Origin: DP-19 sp036496285
GTDB lineage: Bacteria > Desulfobacterota > Binatia > UTPRO1
Assembly: GCA_036496285.1 (NCBI GenBank)
Contig: DASXLI010000025.1
Location: 15,336-79,335, forward strand
Reading direction: 5' to 3'
DNA: 64,000 nucleotides
This document shows, piece after piece, positions 15,799-23,935 of the stretch (position 1 is its first letter; each line of letters starts with the position of its first letter). The translations under genes were made by a program, and so were the position numbers. Below the pieces are notes generated by a model. The model had not been told where the DNA came from. It made no database searches and saw only the letters and a program-made list of their open reading frames with translations.

Positions 15799-17190
15799 TC
15801 AGGCCGGGCCGGCCTCGCCCGGGCCGACCTCCAGCTCCTCGAGCTTGCGGTACAGCGACGACAGCGACACGCCGAGCAGCTCGGCCGCCCGCTTCTTGTC
15901 CTGATCGACCTTCGCCAGGACGGCCTGGATGTGCGCCTTCTCGTAGGCGTGCATGGCATCGCGCAGATCGTCGCTCGCCGGGATGGCGACCGCGCCGTCG
16001 ATGCGCAAGGCACGTGGCAGGTCGGCGGGGGTGATCCATTCACCCTCGCCGAGGATCATCGCGTGCTCGATCACGTTGTCGAGCTCGCGCACGTTGCCCT
16101 TCCAGGGCAACGCCATCAGGATCTTCATCGTCGGGCCGTCGACGCCCTTGAACGCACGCTTGAGCTCGCGGTTGTGCTTGCCGACGAAGTGCTCGATCAG
16201 GGGCGGAATGTCCTCGCGGCGCTCGCGCAGCGGCGGGATCTCGATGCCCACGACGTTCAATCGGTAGAAGAGATCCTCGCGGAACTGTCCCGCCTCGACC
16301 GCCTTGACGAGATCGCGGTTGGTGGCGGCGATGACCCGGACGTCGAGCTTCAGCGGCGCGGTGGCGCCGACCGGGAGGATCTCCTTCTGCTCGATCGCCC
16401 GCAGCAGCTTCACTTGCAGGCCGAGGGGCAGGTCGCCGATCTCGTCGAGGAAGATCGTCCCGCCGCGCGCGCGCTGGAAGAGACCCTCCTGGTTGCTGAC
16501 CGCGCCGGTGAAGGCACCGCGGAGGTGCCCGAAGAGCTGGCTCTCGAGCAGTTGCTCGGGAATCGCGCCGCAGTTGACCGGCAGGAAGATGCGGTCGGCG
16601 AGCTCGCTGAAGTGGTGGATGGCGCGCGCCACCACCTCCTTCCCTGCCCCGCTCTCGCCCGTGATGAGCACGGTGCTGCCCGTCGGCGCGACGCGCTGCA
16701 CCAGCCGCATGACGTCACGCATCGCGTTCGAGCGGCCGATCAGCTTGTCGAAGTCCCATTGCCGCGCAACCTGGTTGCGCAGGAGCTGATTCTCCCAGGC
16801 CACCTGGCGATGGCGCATGAGATGGTCGATCTTGTGGAGCACGTCCTCGAAGATGAGGGGCTTCAGCAGATAGTCGTGCGCGCCGCGCTGCAGCGCCTCG
16901 ACCGCCGTCTCGACCGTGGCGTGCGCCGTCATGAGCAGCACCAGCGTCTGCGGCGCCACCTCACGCGCGTGGCTCAGCACGGCGAGGCCGTCCGCCCCCG
17001 GCATGCGGAGGTCGGAGATCGCGACGTCGAACTCGCGGCCGTCGAGCGCCTTCATGGCCGCCGCGCCGTCGCTGACGGCGGTGACCTCGTAGCCCTCGTC
17101 GCGCAGCACCTCGGCGAGGCTCTCCCGCACGGCGGCCTCGTCCTCGGCGATCAGGACGGCGCCGCGCGCCGGCGGTACAGGATTCGTCAT
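15799..17190 (-). CDS. NtrC-family sigma54-dependent response regulator
   Basis: This 463-residue protein has three domains: receiver (Asp17 acidic pocket, phospho-acceptor Asp60, Lys110), AAA+ ('GESGAGKE' Walker A, 'GAFTGA' at 225-230 that contacts sigma54, 'FLDEIGDLP' Walker B) and a Fis-type helix-turn-helix ('KKRAAELLGVSLSSLYRKL'). It activates sigma54 promoters when phosphorylated. No cognate kinase is adjacent in the same operon; the globin-coupled kinase two genes away and the degenerate kinase at 5.2-5.9 kb are the nearest. The start at 17190 fits the receiver N-terminus; an upstream in-frame ATG at 17289 is possible. Confidence 0.92.
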   Translation of the reverse strand: MTNPVPPARGAVLIAEDEAAVRESLAEVLRDEGYEVTAVSDGAAAMKALDGREFDVAISDLRMPGADGLAVLSHAREVAPQTLVLLMTAHATVETAVEALQRGAHDYLLKPLIFEDVLHKIDHLMRHRQVAWENQLLRNQVARQWDFDKLIGRSNAMRDVMRLVQRVAPTGSTVLITGESGAGKEVVARAIHHFSELADRIFLPVNCGAIPEQLLESQLFGHLRGAFTGAVSNQEGLFQRARGGTIFLDEIGDLPLGLQVKLLRAIEQKEILPVGATAPLKLDVRVIAATNRDLVKAVEAGQFREDLFYRLNVVGIEIPPLRERREDIPPLIEHFVGKHNRELKRAFKGVDGPTMKILMALPWKGNVRELDNVIEHAMILGEGEWITPADLPRALRIDGAVAIPASDDLRDAMHAYEKAHIQAVLAKVDQDKKRAAELLGVSLSSLYRKLEELEVGPGEAGPA

Positions 17191-17327
17191 GGGCGAGGAG
17201 TCCGCATCGAGACTCACTAATGCACCACCCTCGTCGCCGCAATCATCAGCCGTCGGCGCCCGCCGCGCCGCGACACGGCTTGCATCCATCGCAACGGTGA
17301 GAAATGAGGGGGCATGAGCGATCGTCG

Positions 17328-18194
17328 ATGACCCGCGCGCGCCTTTCCATCGTGCTGACGCTCCTCGCGCTGCTCGCGCCGGCGCGTGGGAACGCCGCCG
17401 GCGCCGACGGCAAGCAGCTCTACGCGCACCATTGCGCCTCGTGCCATGGACCGAGCGGCCGGGGCGACGGTCCCGACGCCGGACTCTTCGCCACGCCGCC
17501 GCGCGACCTGCGCGGCGGATTCCTCGCGAAGTATACGACCGACGACCTCGTGAAACGCGTCCGCAACGGCACGCCGCTCGTGCTCGCTCTCGACGTACCG
17601 GCGCTGCGCGCCCGCGCTACCGAGGTCGAGGCGCTCGCGGCGCACCTCGAGCGCTTGCCGGCCGTCGACTGGCGCGTGGTCGAGCGCGGTGAGGAGGTGT
17701 TCGTCGATCGCTGCGAGATCTGCCACGGCCGCAGCGGGCAGCCGGGCGGGAGCCTCCCACCCGGGGTCCACGCGCCCCGCGATCTCACCGACCCCGCCTT
17801 CCAGAAGGATCTGCGCGACGATCAGGTCGCGACCGCGATACGTGACGGGCACCACGACATGCCTGGGCTCGTCCCGCGCGTGCCCGAAAGCGACCTGCCG
17901 GCGCTCCTCGCATACATCCGCCTCCTTTCCCCCGGGTACGTGCTCTACGACCGGTACTGCGCCGCATGTCACGGCGACGACGGACGCGGGACGGGGACCT
18001 TCACGGAAGCCACCGTCCGCCCCTCGGTCGTCTTCGATCGCGCGTACTTTCGCCGACGCGATCCCGAGCAGGTGCGCGCCGCCGTCTGGCACATGCTCGA
18101 CACGCAGCGCCCCGCGATGCCCCATCTGCGCCGCAAGCTCACCGCGCAGCAGGCCCGCGCCATCATCGCGTATCTCCGAGGAGGCTCATCGTGA
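17328..18194 (+). CDS. Exported trihaem c-type cytochrome
   Basis: This protein of about 288 residues has a signal peptide ('RLSIVLTLLALLAPARGNAAG') and three c-haem sites: 'CASCH', 'CEICH' and 'CAACH'. Each is followed by 'GxxGRGDG' or similar cytochrome c turns, so it reads as three tandem class I modules in the periplasm. It is divergent from the sigma54 activator gene and overlaps the universal stress gene by four bases. The partner enzyme is unknown; an electron-transfer link to the cbb3 oxidase is reasonable. An in-frame ATG at 17304 would add eight residues. Confidence 0.85.
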   Translation: MTRARLSIVLTLLALLAPARGNAAGADGKQLYAHHCASCHGPSGRGDGPDAGLFATPPRDLRGGFLAKYTTDDLVKRVRNGTPLVLALDVPALRARATEVEALAAHLERLPAVDWRVVERGEEVFVDRCEICHGRSGQPGGSLPPGVHAPRDLTDPAFQKDLRDDQVATAIRDGHHDMPGLVPRVPESDLPALLAYIRLLSPGYVLYDRYCAACHGDDGRGTGTFTEATVRPSVVFDRAYFRRRDPEQVRAAVWHMLDTQRPAMPHLRRKLTAQQARAIIAYLRGGSS

Positions 18195-18676
18195 CCAAGC
18201 TCTTTCGCAAGATTCTCGTTCCCTTCGATTTTTCGGCGCCCGCGACGCACGCGCTCCAGGTCGCGGCCGATCTCGCCACCGAGCACCGCGGCACGCTCGA
18301 GGTGCTGCACGTGCTGCCGCCCTTCTACTCCGGCGTCGGATTCCCGACCCAGGCCGAGATCGCGTGGACGCCGCCGCCGGAGATGGTGCGCGATCTCCAG
18401 ACGCGCCTCGCGCAGGACGTCGCCAAGGCGCTCGGACGGCGGAAAGGCATCGCGAGCTGCCGCGCCGTCCTCGGCGACCCGGTGCAGAGCATCCTCGCGG
18501 CCGCCCGCCGCGCCGACGCGATCGTCATGGCGACGCTCGGGCGCAGCGGGCTCGCGCACCTCGTCATGGGAAGCATCGCGGAACGCGTCGTGCGCCACTC
18601 GCCGGTGCCGGTGCTGACCGTGCGGCCGAACGCGGCGCGCCGGCGCACGAGTGTGGCGCGCGCCCGCCGACGCTGA
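18191..18676 (+). CDS. Universal stress protein (UspA family)
   Basis: This 161-residue single-domain Usp has the ATP-binding pattern 'GRSGLAHLVMGSIAERVV' (G-X2-G-X9-G-S) and the N-terminal strand 'KILVPFDFSAPATHAL'. The start is GTG at 18191, overlapping the cytochrome stop codon (GTGA), with a GGAGG-containing sequence upstream. Coupling to a multihaem cytochrome suggests a response to respiratory or hypoxic stress, as known for Usp genes in oxygen regulons of other bacteria. Confidence 0.88.
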   Translation: MTKLFRKILVPFDFSAPATHALQVAADLATEHRGTLEVLHVLPPFYSGVGFPTQAEIAWTPPPEMVRDLQTRLAQDVAKALGRRKGIASCRAVLGDPVQSILAAARRADAIVMATLGRSGLAHLVMGSIAERVVRHSPVPVLTVRPNAARRRTSVARARRR

Positions 18677-18735
18677 GGCGCTGCCGATCGGCGGTGGTAT
18701 CGCGTCGCGTCCCGGTCTCGTATAGGAACGGACGC

Positions 18736-19212
18736 ATGAGAGCCCTGCCGATCGCGTTCGCGCTCCTCCTCGCGGCCGGCGCCGCCTACGGTGCCGATGC
18801 CGGTCCCGTCGCCGCTCCGCCCGCGGACGCTCCGGCCAGCAGCAAGGTCACGGCGCAGATGCGGTACAATGAGGGCGAGGCATTCGCCCGCGAGCAGAAG
18901 TGGCCGTTCGCAGAGTCGGCGTTCGTCGAGGCCACCAAGGTCAAGCCGGACTTCCCCGAGGCCTGGAATGGCCTCGGCCACGCCCGCAAGATGCAGCGCA
19001 AGTTCCCCGATGCGCTCACCGCCTATCAGGAGGCGCTTCGCCTGAAGCCGGAATTCCCGCAGGCCCTCGAGTACCTCGGCGAGACCTACGTCGAGATGGG
19101 CAAGACCGACGAGGCGCGCGCCACGCTCGCCAAGCTCCAGCCGCTCGACGCGGCACTCGCCAAGCAGCTCTCGCAAGCGATCGACGGCAAGAAGGCCACG
19201 GGCACCTGGTAG
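18736..19212 (+). CDS. Exported TPR-repeat protein
   Basis: This 158-residue protein has a cleavable signal peptide ('ALPIAFALLLAAGAAYGA') and about three tetratricopeptide repeats, visible as 'AFVEATKVKPDFPEAWNGLG' and 'AYQEALRLKPEFPQALEYLG'. It should be a periplasmic scaffold for protein contacts. It lies 59 bp after the universal stress gene, in the same direction, and may belong to that transcript. No catalytic feature is present. Confidence 0.8.
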   Translation: MRALPIAFALLLAAGAAYGADAGPVAAPPADAPASSKVTAQMRYNEGEAFAREQKWPFAESAFVEATKVKPDFPEAWNGLGHARKMQRKFPDALTAYQEALRLKPEFPQALEYLGETYVEMGKTDEARATLAKLQPLDAALAKQLSQAIDGKKATGTW

Positions 19213-19222
19213 CGGCGCCGCC

Positions 19223-20290
19223 TCAGTGGCGGTGCCGATGGTGGAGGTCCGAGCCGTGGGCGTGCGCGTGCGTCACCGGCTCGTGACGATGGCCGTGCGC
19301 GTGCGGCTCGCCCGGCGGATCGTCCGGCAGGTGCACGTGGCGGTGGTGCGCGTCGTGGACGTGGCGGTGCTCGTGCTCCATTGCCTCGTGCGCGTGGCGG
19401 TGCGCGTGCCGGTCGCGTAGCAGGAGCACGACGCCCGCGACGAGTGGCACGGCCGCCGCGAGCTCCCGCCCGCCGAGCCGCTCGCCCAGAACGGGCAGCG
19501 CCGCGAGCGCGCCGACGAAGGGCGCGGTCGCGAAGTACGCCGCCTGGCGCGCGGCGCCGATGTGCCGCATCGCGACGATCGCGAGCACGAGGCTCGCGCC
19601 GTAGCTCACCGCCCCGAGCAGCAGCGCCGCGACGACCGCGGGTGGCGCCGGCAAGCGGGCGCCGAGCGCCAGGGCCGCCGTCATGCTGCACGTGCCGGCG
19701 GCGAGAGACTTTGCGCGTGCGATCGCGATCGGATCGCGCAGCGACAGCCGCTGCGTGAGGTTGTTGTCGATCGCCCAGCAGACGCAGGCCGCCGCGATCG
19801 CCACGGCGCCCCACCCGTCACTCGCACCGCTCGGTCCGCGCGCGGTGAGCACGACGGCGCCGAGCGCGATGAGCGCTGCCGCCGCACCCGCTCGCCGCCC
19901 GAGGTGCTCGCCGAAGAGCGCCACCGCGAGCACCATCGTGAGCGGCCCCTCGAGGTTCAGGAGCAGCGCCCCGACGACGCCGGAGACGCGGCGCAGCCCG
20001 ACGAGCATCAGAAGGGGCCCGAGGATGCCACCGCACGCCACGATCGCGGCGAGCATCCCGAGGTCGGCGCGGCGGAGCGGCGTCTCGGCGTCCGGCCGCA
20101 GGCGTGCGGCGACCGCACGCGACAGCGTGAGCGCGAGGCCCGCGCCGACATAGAGGAGCCCGCTCAGGAGGAGCGGGGACGCAACCGCGAGCAGGCGCTT
20201 GGCGTACGGCGTTCCGACGCCGAAGAGCGCGGCGGCGGCGAGCGCGGCGATCGTGCCCGCACCGTCGAACGCCGACGCCTGCCGTGCCAT
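19223..20290 (-). CDS. EamA/DMT-family transporter with a histidine-rich C-terminal tail
   Basis: This 355-residue protein has about ten membrane helices in two EamA repeats, then a tail of 64 residues holding 23 histidines, mostly as His-X-His. The tail is unusual for the family and would bind Ni, Zn, Co or Cu, so this member may export or sense a metal. The start at 20290 follows GAGAGG. It converges on the TPR gene and diverges from a secreted protein gene. The substrate is unknown. Confidence 0.82.
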   Translation of the reverse strand: MARQASAFDGAGTIAALAAAALFGVGTPYAKRLLAVASPLLLSGLLYVGAGLALTLSRAVAARLRPDAETPLRRADLGMLAAIVACGGILGPLLMLVGLRRVSGVVGALLLNLEGPLTMVLAVALFGEHLGRRAGAAAALIALGAVVLTARGPSGASDGWGAVAIAAACVCWAIDNNLTQRLSLRDPIAIARAKSLAAGTCSMTAALALGARLPAPPAVVAALLLGAVSYGASLVLAIVAMRHIGAARQAAYFATAPFVGALAALPVLGERLGGRELAAAVPLVAGVVLLLRDRHAHRHAHEAMEHEHRHVHDAHHRHVHLPDDPPGEPHAHGHRHEPVTHAHAHGSDLHHRHRH

Positions 20291-20376
20291 GGCATCCTCT
20301 CTACTCCGGCGGGGCCGCGCGCCGCCATCCACATACCCCCGTTTGGTTCGGGAAGGCTTCCTGATATTTTCCTCGG

Positions 20377-21000
20377 ATGGTCGCCGCCCCGTCCCGTCGC
20401 CCGTCGCTCGTCGTGTCCCTAGCTGCCGCCGCGCTCCTGCTCCCGCTCGCGGCGCCCGCCGGCGCCGGAGCGCCCGGCTGCTCGGCGACGCCGCTCGCCG
20501 GGTGCCGCGCCACGACGGTGCCGGCGCAGTCGCGCCTCTGGCTCAACAACCGTTCGGTGAATCAGCGTGACACGATCGTCTGGAAGCAGCGCCGGAGCGC
20601 CGCCAATACGACCGCCGACTTCGGCGACCCGGTAGATGCACACGGCTATGCGCTCTGCATGTACAACGCGGGCGGCTCGCTGATCTTCCACGGCACGATC
20701 CCCTCGGGCGGCACGTGCGGCGCGCATCCGTGCTGGCGCGCCGCCGGTGCCGGCTATCACTACCGGAACGGCCAGGCCGCGCCCGATGGACTCACCAAGG
20801 TCCTGTTGCGCGCGGGCGACGCCGGACACGCCAGCGTGGTGGTGAAGGGGCGCGGCGCAAGCCTCGGCCTGCCGCCGATGCCGCTCACACTGCCGGTCAC
20901 GCTCCAGTTGCAGGAAGAGAGCGGACCGTGCTGGGGATCGACCTTCGAGGGCGCGCGGATGAACGACAGCGCGCGCTTCCGCGCGTCTGCCGCACACTGA
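20377..21000 (+). CDS. Exported protein of unknown function
   Basis: This 207-residue protein has an Ala-rich signal peptide, then one compact domain with cysteines in 'GCSATPLAGC', 'ALCMYN', 'GTCGAHPCW' and 'GPCWGS'. The pattern 'DTIVWK...FGDP...YALCMY' with 'GLTKVLLRAG' and 'LPLTLPVTLQL' looks like a beta-rich domain that I have met as a repeated unit in secreted proteins of deltaproteobacterial-type genomes; I cannot name it. A weak promoter (TTGGTT, 16 bases, TATTTT) precedes the start. Confidence 0.7.
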   Translation: MVAAPSRRPSLVVSLAAAALLLPLAAPAGAGAPGCSATPLAGCRATTVPAQSRLWLNNRSVNQRDTIVWKQRRSAANTTADFGDPVDAHGYALCMYNAGGSLIFHGTIPSGGTCGAHPCWRAAGAGYHYRNGQAAPDGLTKVLLRAGDAGHASVVVKGRGASLGLPPMPLTLPVTLQLQEESGPCWGSTFEGARMNDSARFRASAAH

Positions 21001-21015
21001 CGGGAGGGTTCGCCC

Positions 21016-21219
21016 TCAGCGCGACGACTGCTCGCGCAGCGTGAAGTTCCGCAGCAGCTCCGGCTCGCGGTCGAAGATCGGCAGGGCCGGGGCGCAGTCG
21101 CGCAGCGCCGGCGGACAGCCGATCAGATGCTCGCGTAGCCGTTGCAGCTCGCTCTGCTGGAACCGCCGCACGTCGGTCGCGACCACCTGGTTGCAGTGGA
21201 CGCACACGGCATCCGCCAT
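21016..21219 (-). CDS. Small Cys-rich protein, possible zinc ribbon
   Basis: This 67-residue protein has an N-terminal CXXC ('CVHCNQVV') and later cysteines in 'GCPPALRDC', compatible with a small zinc-binding fold. GAGGACTGA lies just upstream of its ATG at 21219, which supports a real gene. It has no signal peptide or membrane helix. The family is not recognised. Confidence 0.55.
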   Translation of the reverse strand: MADAVCVHCNQVVATDVRRFQQSELQRLREHLIGCPPALRDCAPALPIFDREPELLRNFTLREQSSR

Positions 21220-21325
21220 TCAGTCCTCATGTTGGCGCCCGCGGACCGCAGGGGGAAACGACCTGGGGCCTACCCTTGCTGAATTGCGCCAGAATGAGTC
21301 ACGAATTGGCCGACCGGCGTGTACT

Positions 21326-21703
21326 TCAGTCGACGCAGTACCGTGACACCACCTCGAGAAGACGCTCCACGTCGACGGGCTTCTCGAGATAATCCTTCAC
21401 GTCCAACCGCTTGCTGTGGCGATCGAGCTGCCCCGCGCCGGAGAGGACGACCACGGGGACGTCCGCCAACGAGGGATCGGCGATCTGCTCCTCGCGGAAT
21501 TGCCAGCCGTCCTTCCGCGGCATCATGAGATCGAGGAGGATGAGGCGCGGCCGGAGACCGCCGCGCAGGACATCCAGCGCCTCCTGCCCGTCGCCGGCCG
21601 TGACGACACCGAATCCCTTCTGCTGGAGCAACGCTTCGAACGCCGCGCGCGCATCCGGATTGTCCTCGACCACGAGGACGCACGGCGGCGCATGCCTTCC
21701 CAT
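21326..21703 (-). CDS. Single-domain response regulator (receiver only)
   Basis: This 125-residue CheY-like receiver starts 'CVLVVEDNPDAR', has the phospho-acceptor Asp in 'ILLDLMMP', the switch Ser in 'VVVLSGAG' and Lys in 'YLEKPVD'. No output domain follows. It may relay phosphate between kinases and other regulators; the window has three kinase-like proteins without an adjacent partner. An earlier in-frame start at 21766 would add residues with no receiver homology. Confidence 0.88.
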   Translation of the reverse strand: MGRHAPPCVLVVEDNPDARAAFEALLQQKGFGVVTAGDGQEALDVLRGGLRPRLILLDLMMPRKDGWQFREEQIADPSLADVPVVVLSGAGQLDRHSKRLDVKDYLEKPVDVERLLEVVSRYCVD

Positions 21704-21869
21704 CCGCGCCAGGCTAGCGGAGCGCCCCCCGTAGGCAAACACCCGATTACATCCCGTCCACCGCACGACGATGGGTGAATTGTAAAAACGACAGACGCGC
21801 CGCGTGTAAGCTCTACCTGCTCGCGCGCGTCAGCGCACGCAGTCGCGCGAATCAACAGGGAATGCGCGA

Positions 21870-21884
21870 TGGCACGCAACCTGC
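21870..21884 (+). promoter_or_regulatory. Sigma54 -24/-12 promoter before the small secreted protein pair
   Basis: The plus strand reads TGGCACG, CAAC, CTGC: a perfect -24 box and one mismatch in the -12 box at the correct distance. Transcription would begin near 21896, giving a leader of about 36 bases that contains GAGGAGG before the ATG at 21932. Confidence 0.55.
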
Positions 21885-21931
21885 GGACAGTCCCTCTGAG
21901 CAGTGCGATTGGCACAGCGAGAGGAGGCATC

Positions 21932-22144
21932 ATGCGTACAGCCATGAAGTTCGCCGCCGCGATCGCCTTCGCGACGGTAGCCGCCGCGTGCGGGCATTCC
22001 GAGCACACGACGATCCGACGTGAGACGGTCACGACGGTTCCGCCGCCGACCGTGGTGGAGCGCCGGACGACCGTCGAGTCCGCGCCGACGGTCGAGCAGC
22101 ACACGACGACCGTGCGCGAGCATTCGTACCAGGCCGAGGACTGA
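21932..22144 (+). CDS. Small exported Thr/Val/Glu-rich protein
   Basis: This 70-residue protein has an N-terminal hydrophobic stretch ending 'AAACGHSE', which may be a lipoprotein site, and a low-complexity mature part with 'VPPPTVVERRTTVE' and 'EQHTTTVREHSY'. The ribosome site GAGGAGG is strong. The downstream gene encodes a relative with the same 'VPPPxVxExRTTVE' core. It is probably an envelope protein. Function is unknown. Confidence 0.65.
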   Translation: MRTAMKFAAAIAFATVAAACGHSEHTTIRRETVTTVPPPTVVERRTTVESAPTVEQHTTTVREHSYQAED

Positions 22145-22177
22145 GCGGCCGAGGGCTGCAGGAGAGAAGGAGAGCCA

Positions 22178-22492
22178 ATGCGTATGAAGACATCCAAGCG
22201 ATCGATCAAACACCTCGGTGTGTGGATCGGCGCCGGCCTGTTCGTGATGGCCGTGGGGGCTCCGGTCGTGCGTGCGGATGAGACCGTCATCGAGAAGAGG
22301 ACGCAGGAGTCTCATTCGTACAAGGTGGAGGAGAGCGCGCCGGTGGTAAACAAGGTCGTCACCGAGCATACGGAGACGAGAGAAGTCCCGCCGCCGGCCG
22401 TCATCGAGAAGCGTACGACGGTGGAGACGGTCCCGGCCGCGCCGGTCGTCGAGCGTCGCACCACCACGACCACCACCCATACCGAAGACTGA
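22178..22492 (+). CDS. Small exported Thr/Val/Glu-rich protein, paralogue of the preceding gene
   Basis: This 104-residue protein has a signal peptide ('WIGAGLFVMAVGAPVVRA') and an extended mature region with 'VPPPAVIEKRTTVE' and a run of threonines before 'HTED'. It shares its core motif with the 70-residue gene 33 bp upstream, so the pair arose by duplication. Purine-rich GGAGAGAAGGAG precedes the ATG. The mature part is likely disordered. A hairpin that may end the transcript follows at 22513-22550. Confidence 0.65.
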   Translation: MRMKTSKRSIKHLGVWIGAGLFVMAVGAPVVRADETVIEKRTQESHSYKVEESAPVVNKVVTEHTETREVPPPAVIEKRTTVETVPAAPVVERRTTTTTTHTED

Positions 22493-22512
22493 TCACCCAC
22501 AGTAGGAGCAGT

Positions 22513-22550
22513 CTCGCGAGTACTCGTGCACTCCCGTACGAGCTCGCGAG
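22513..22550 (+). terminator. Hairpin after the small secreted protein pair
   Basis: The arms CTCGCGAG-TA-CTCGT and ACGAG-CTCGCGAG pair over 13 bases with a two-base bulge and a 10-base loop. It begins 20 bases after the stop at 22492. No T-run follows. Confidence 0.5.
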
Positions 22551-22653
22551 CCCGGGCCGCGCGCGGCGTTTGACGCGTCACGCGCGGCCTGGTTGCTTCT
22601 GCGCCGTGCGAGCTCCGAGCGGGCGGCGGCCCAACACGCGCAGGCGGGACGCG

Positions 22654-23868
22654 ATGCCCGGTAGGCCGCGCCGCGCATCGCCGACTCCGACCGCCGCAAC
22701 GACGGATGCGGGGCGCCTCTGTCCCCATTTTCCCGACTGCCCCGGCTGTCCCTGGATCGACCGTCCCTATCAGGAGCAGCTGGACGCGAAACATGAGGGC
22801 GTGACGCGAGCGCTACGCGCCGAGCTGGGCGACGACGCAGCGGGCGCCGTCGAGACCGTCGTGCCCGCCGTGCGGCAGACGGGCTATCGCGTGCAGGCGA
22901 AGCACGTCGTCGCGCGCACCCGCAGCGGCCTCACGATCGGCCTCTACCGTCCCGGGACGCACCACGTCGCCGACGCCACCGGTTGCCCGCTGCACGATCG
23001 GCTGATCGCCCGCACCCTGCCCGTTCTCCGCGACGCCCTCATCCGAACGGCCGCGCCGATCCATTCCATGTCGCACACGTCGGACGCGGCGCGACGCGGC
23101 GTGCGCTACGCGCTGCTGCGCGCCAGCATCCGCGAGCGGCGCGTACTCGTCACCCTGGTGAGCTCGCACCCGAGCCTTCCGCAGGCCGAAGGCATCGCGC
23201 GCGCGCTGCGGAGCGCGCTGCCGCTCGCCGGCCTCCTCCTGAACACCAACGCCACGGCCGGCAACGTCATCGTCGGCGCGCGCACCCGCCGCATCTGGGG
23301 CGAGACCGAGCTGCGCGATCGCTACGGCGACGTCGAGCTCTCCGCCTCGCCCGTCGCCTTCGTCCAGGCCAACACCCGCATGGCGGCGCGCATCTACGGC
23401 GCGATCGCGGACGCCGCGGCGCTGCGCGGCGGCGAGCGGGTCGTCGATCTGTACTGCGGCGTCGGCGGCATTGCGCTCACCCTGGCGCCGCGCGCGCGCG
23501 AGGTCGTCGCGATCGAGGCGGAGCCGGCGGCCGTGCGCGCCGCGCAGGCGAACGCGCGCCGGAACCGGCGCCGCAACGTACGCGTCGAGGTGGCACGCGT
23601 CGAGGAGCGTCGCGAGCTCCTCGGCGCGCTCGCGCCCGACCTCGTCACCCTGAACCCGCCGCGCAAGGGCTGCGGACCCGCCGTCGCCGCGGCGCTCGGC
23701 GACGCGCGTGTCCCGCGCGTCCTCTATCTCTCGTGCGATCCGGCGTCCTTCGCCCGTGACGCGGCGGTCCTCGTGCGCGGCGGCTACCGCCTCGAGCGGG
23801 TGCGACCGTTCGACCTCATGCCGCACACGGAGCACGTCGAGCTGCTCGGCGAGTTTCGCCTGCCGTGA
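22654..23868 (+). CDS. Class I SAM-dependent RNA uracil methyltransferase (TrmA/RlmD family)
   Basis: This protein of about 404 residues has a Cys cluster 'CPHFPDCPGCPW' plus a later Cys-Pro that fits a 4Fe-4S site, the SAM motif 'VDLYCGVGGIAL', the 'LNPPRKGC' motif and the catalytic Cys in 'YLSCDPASFARD'. These mark m5U methyltransferases of the RumA/RlmD/TrmA group acting on 23S rRNA or tRNA. I chose ATG 22654; an in-frame ATG at 22570 would add 28 Arg-rich residues. The TRAM domain is absent. Confidence 0.85.
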   Translation: MPGRPRRASPTPTAATTDAGRLCPHFPDCPGCPWIDRPYQEQLDAKHEGVTRALRAELGDDAAGAVETVVPAVRQTGYRVQAKHVVARTRSGLTIGLYRPGTHHVADATGCPLHDRLIARTLPVLRDALIRTAAPIHSMSHTSDAARRGVRYALLRASIRERRVLVTLVSSHPSLPQAEGIARALRSALPLAGLLLNTNATAGNVIVGARTRRIWGETELRDRYGDVELSASPVAFVQANTRMAARIYGAIADAAALRGGERVVDLYCGVGGIALTLAPRAREVVAIEAEPAAVRAAQANARRNRRRNVRVEVARVEERRELLGALAPDLVTLNPPRKGCGPAVAAALGDARVPRVLYLSCDPASFARDAAVLVRGGYRLERVRPFDLMPHTEHVELLGEFRLP

Positions 23869-23869
23869 T

Positions 23870-23888
23870 CGTATAGCCGCGATATAAC
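23870..23888. promoter_or_regulatory. TetR operator, distal copy
   Basis: CGTATA, seven bases, TATAAC: an imperfect inverted repeat with the same half-site and spacer as the copy at 23936-23954, in the leader of the TetR gene. Centres of the two copies are 66 bp apart, about six helical turns. Confidence 0.55.
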
Positions 23889-23935
23889 TAGGAAAGCCGG
23901 CGCTGGGATGGTCTGCAGATCCCACTTGCCTCGAA

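Noticed and set aside
17191..17327. Search for a sigma54 promoter in front of the trihaem cytochrome
   Set aside because: A TTGCA is present near 17278, but the paired GG at the -24 distance is missing.
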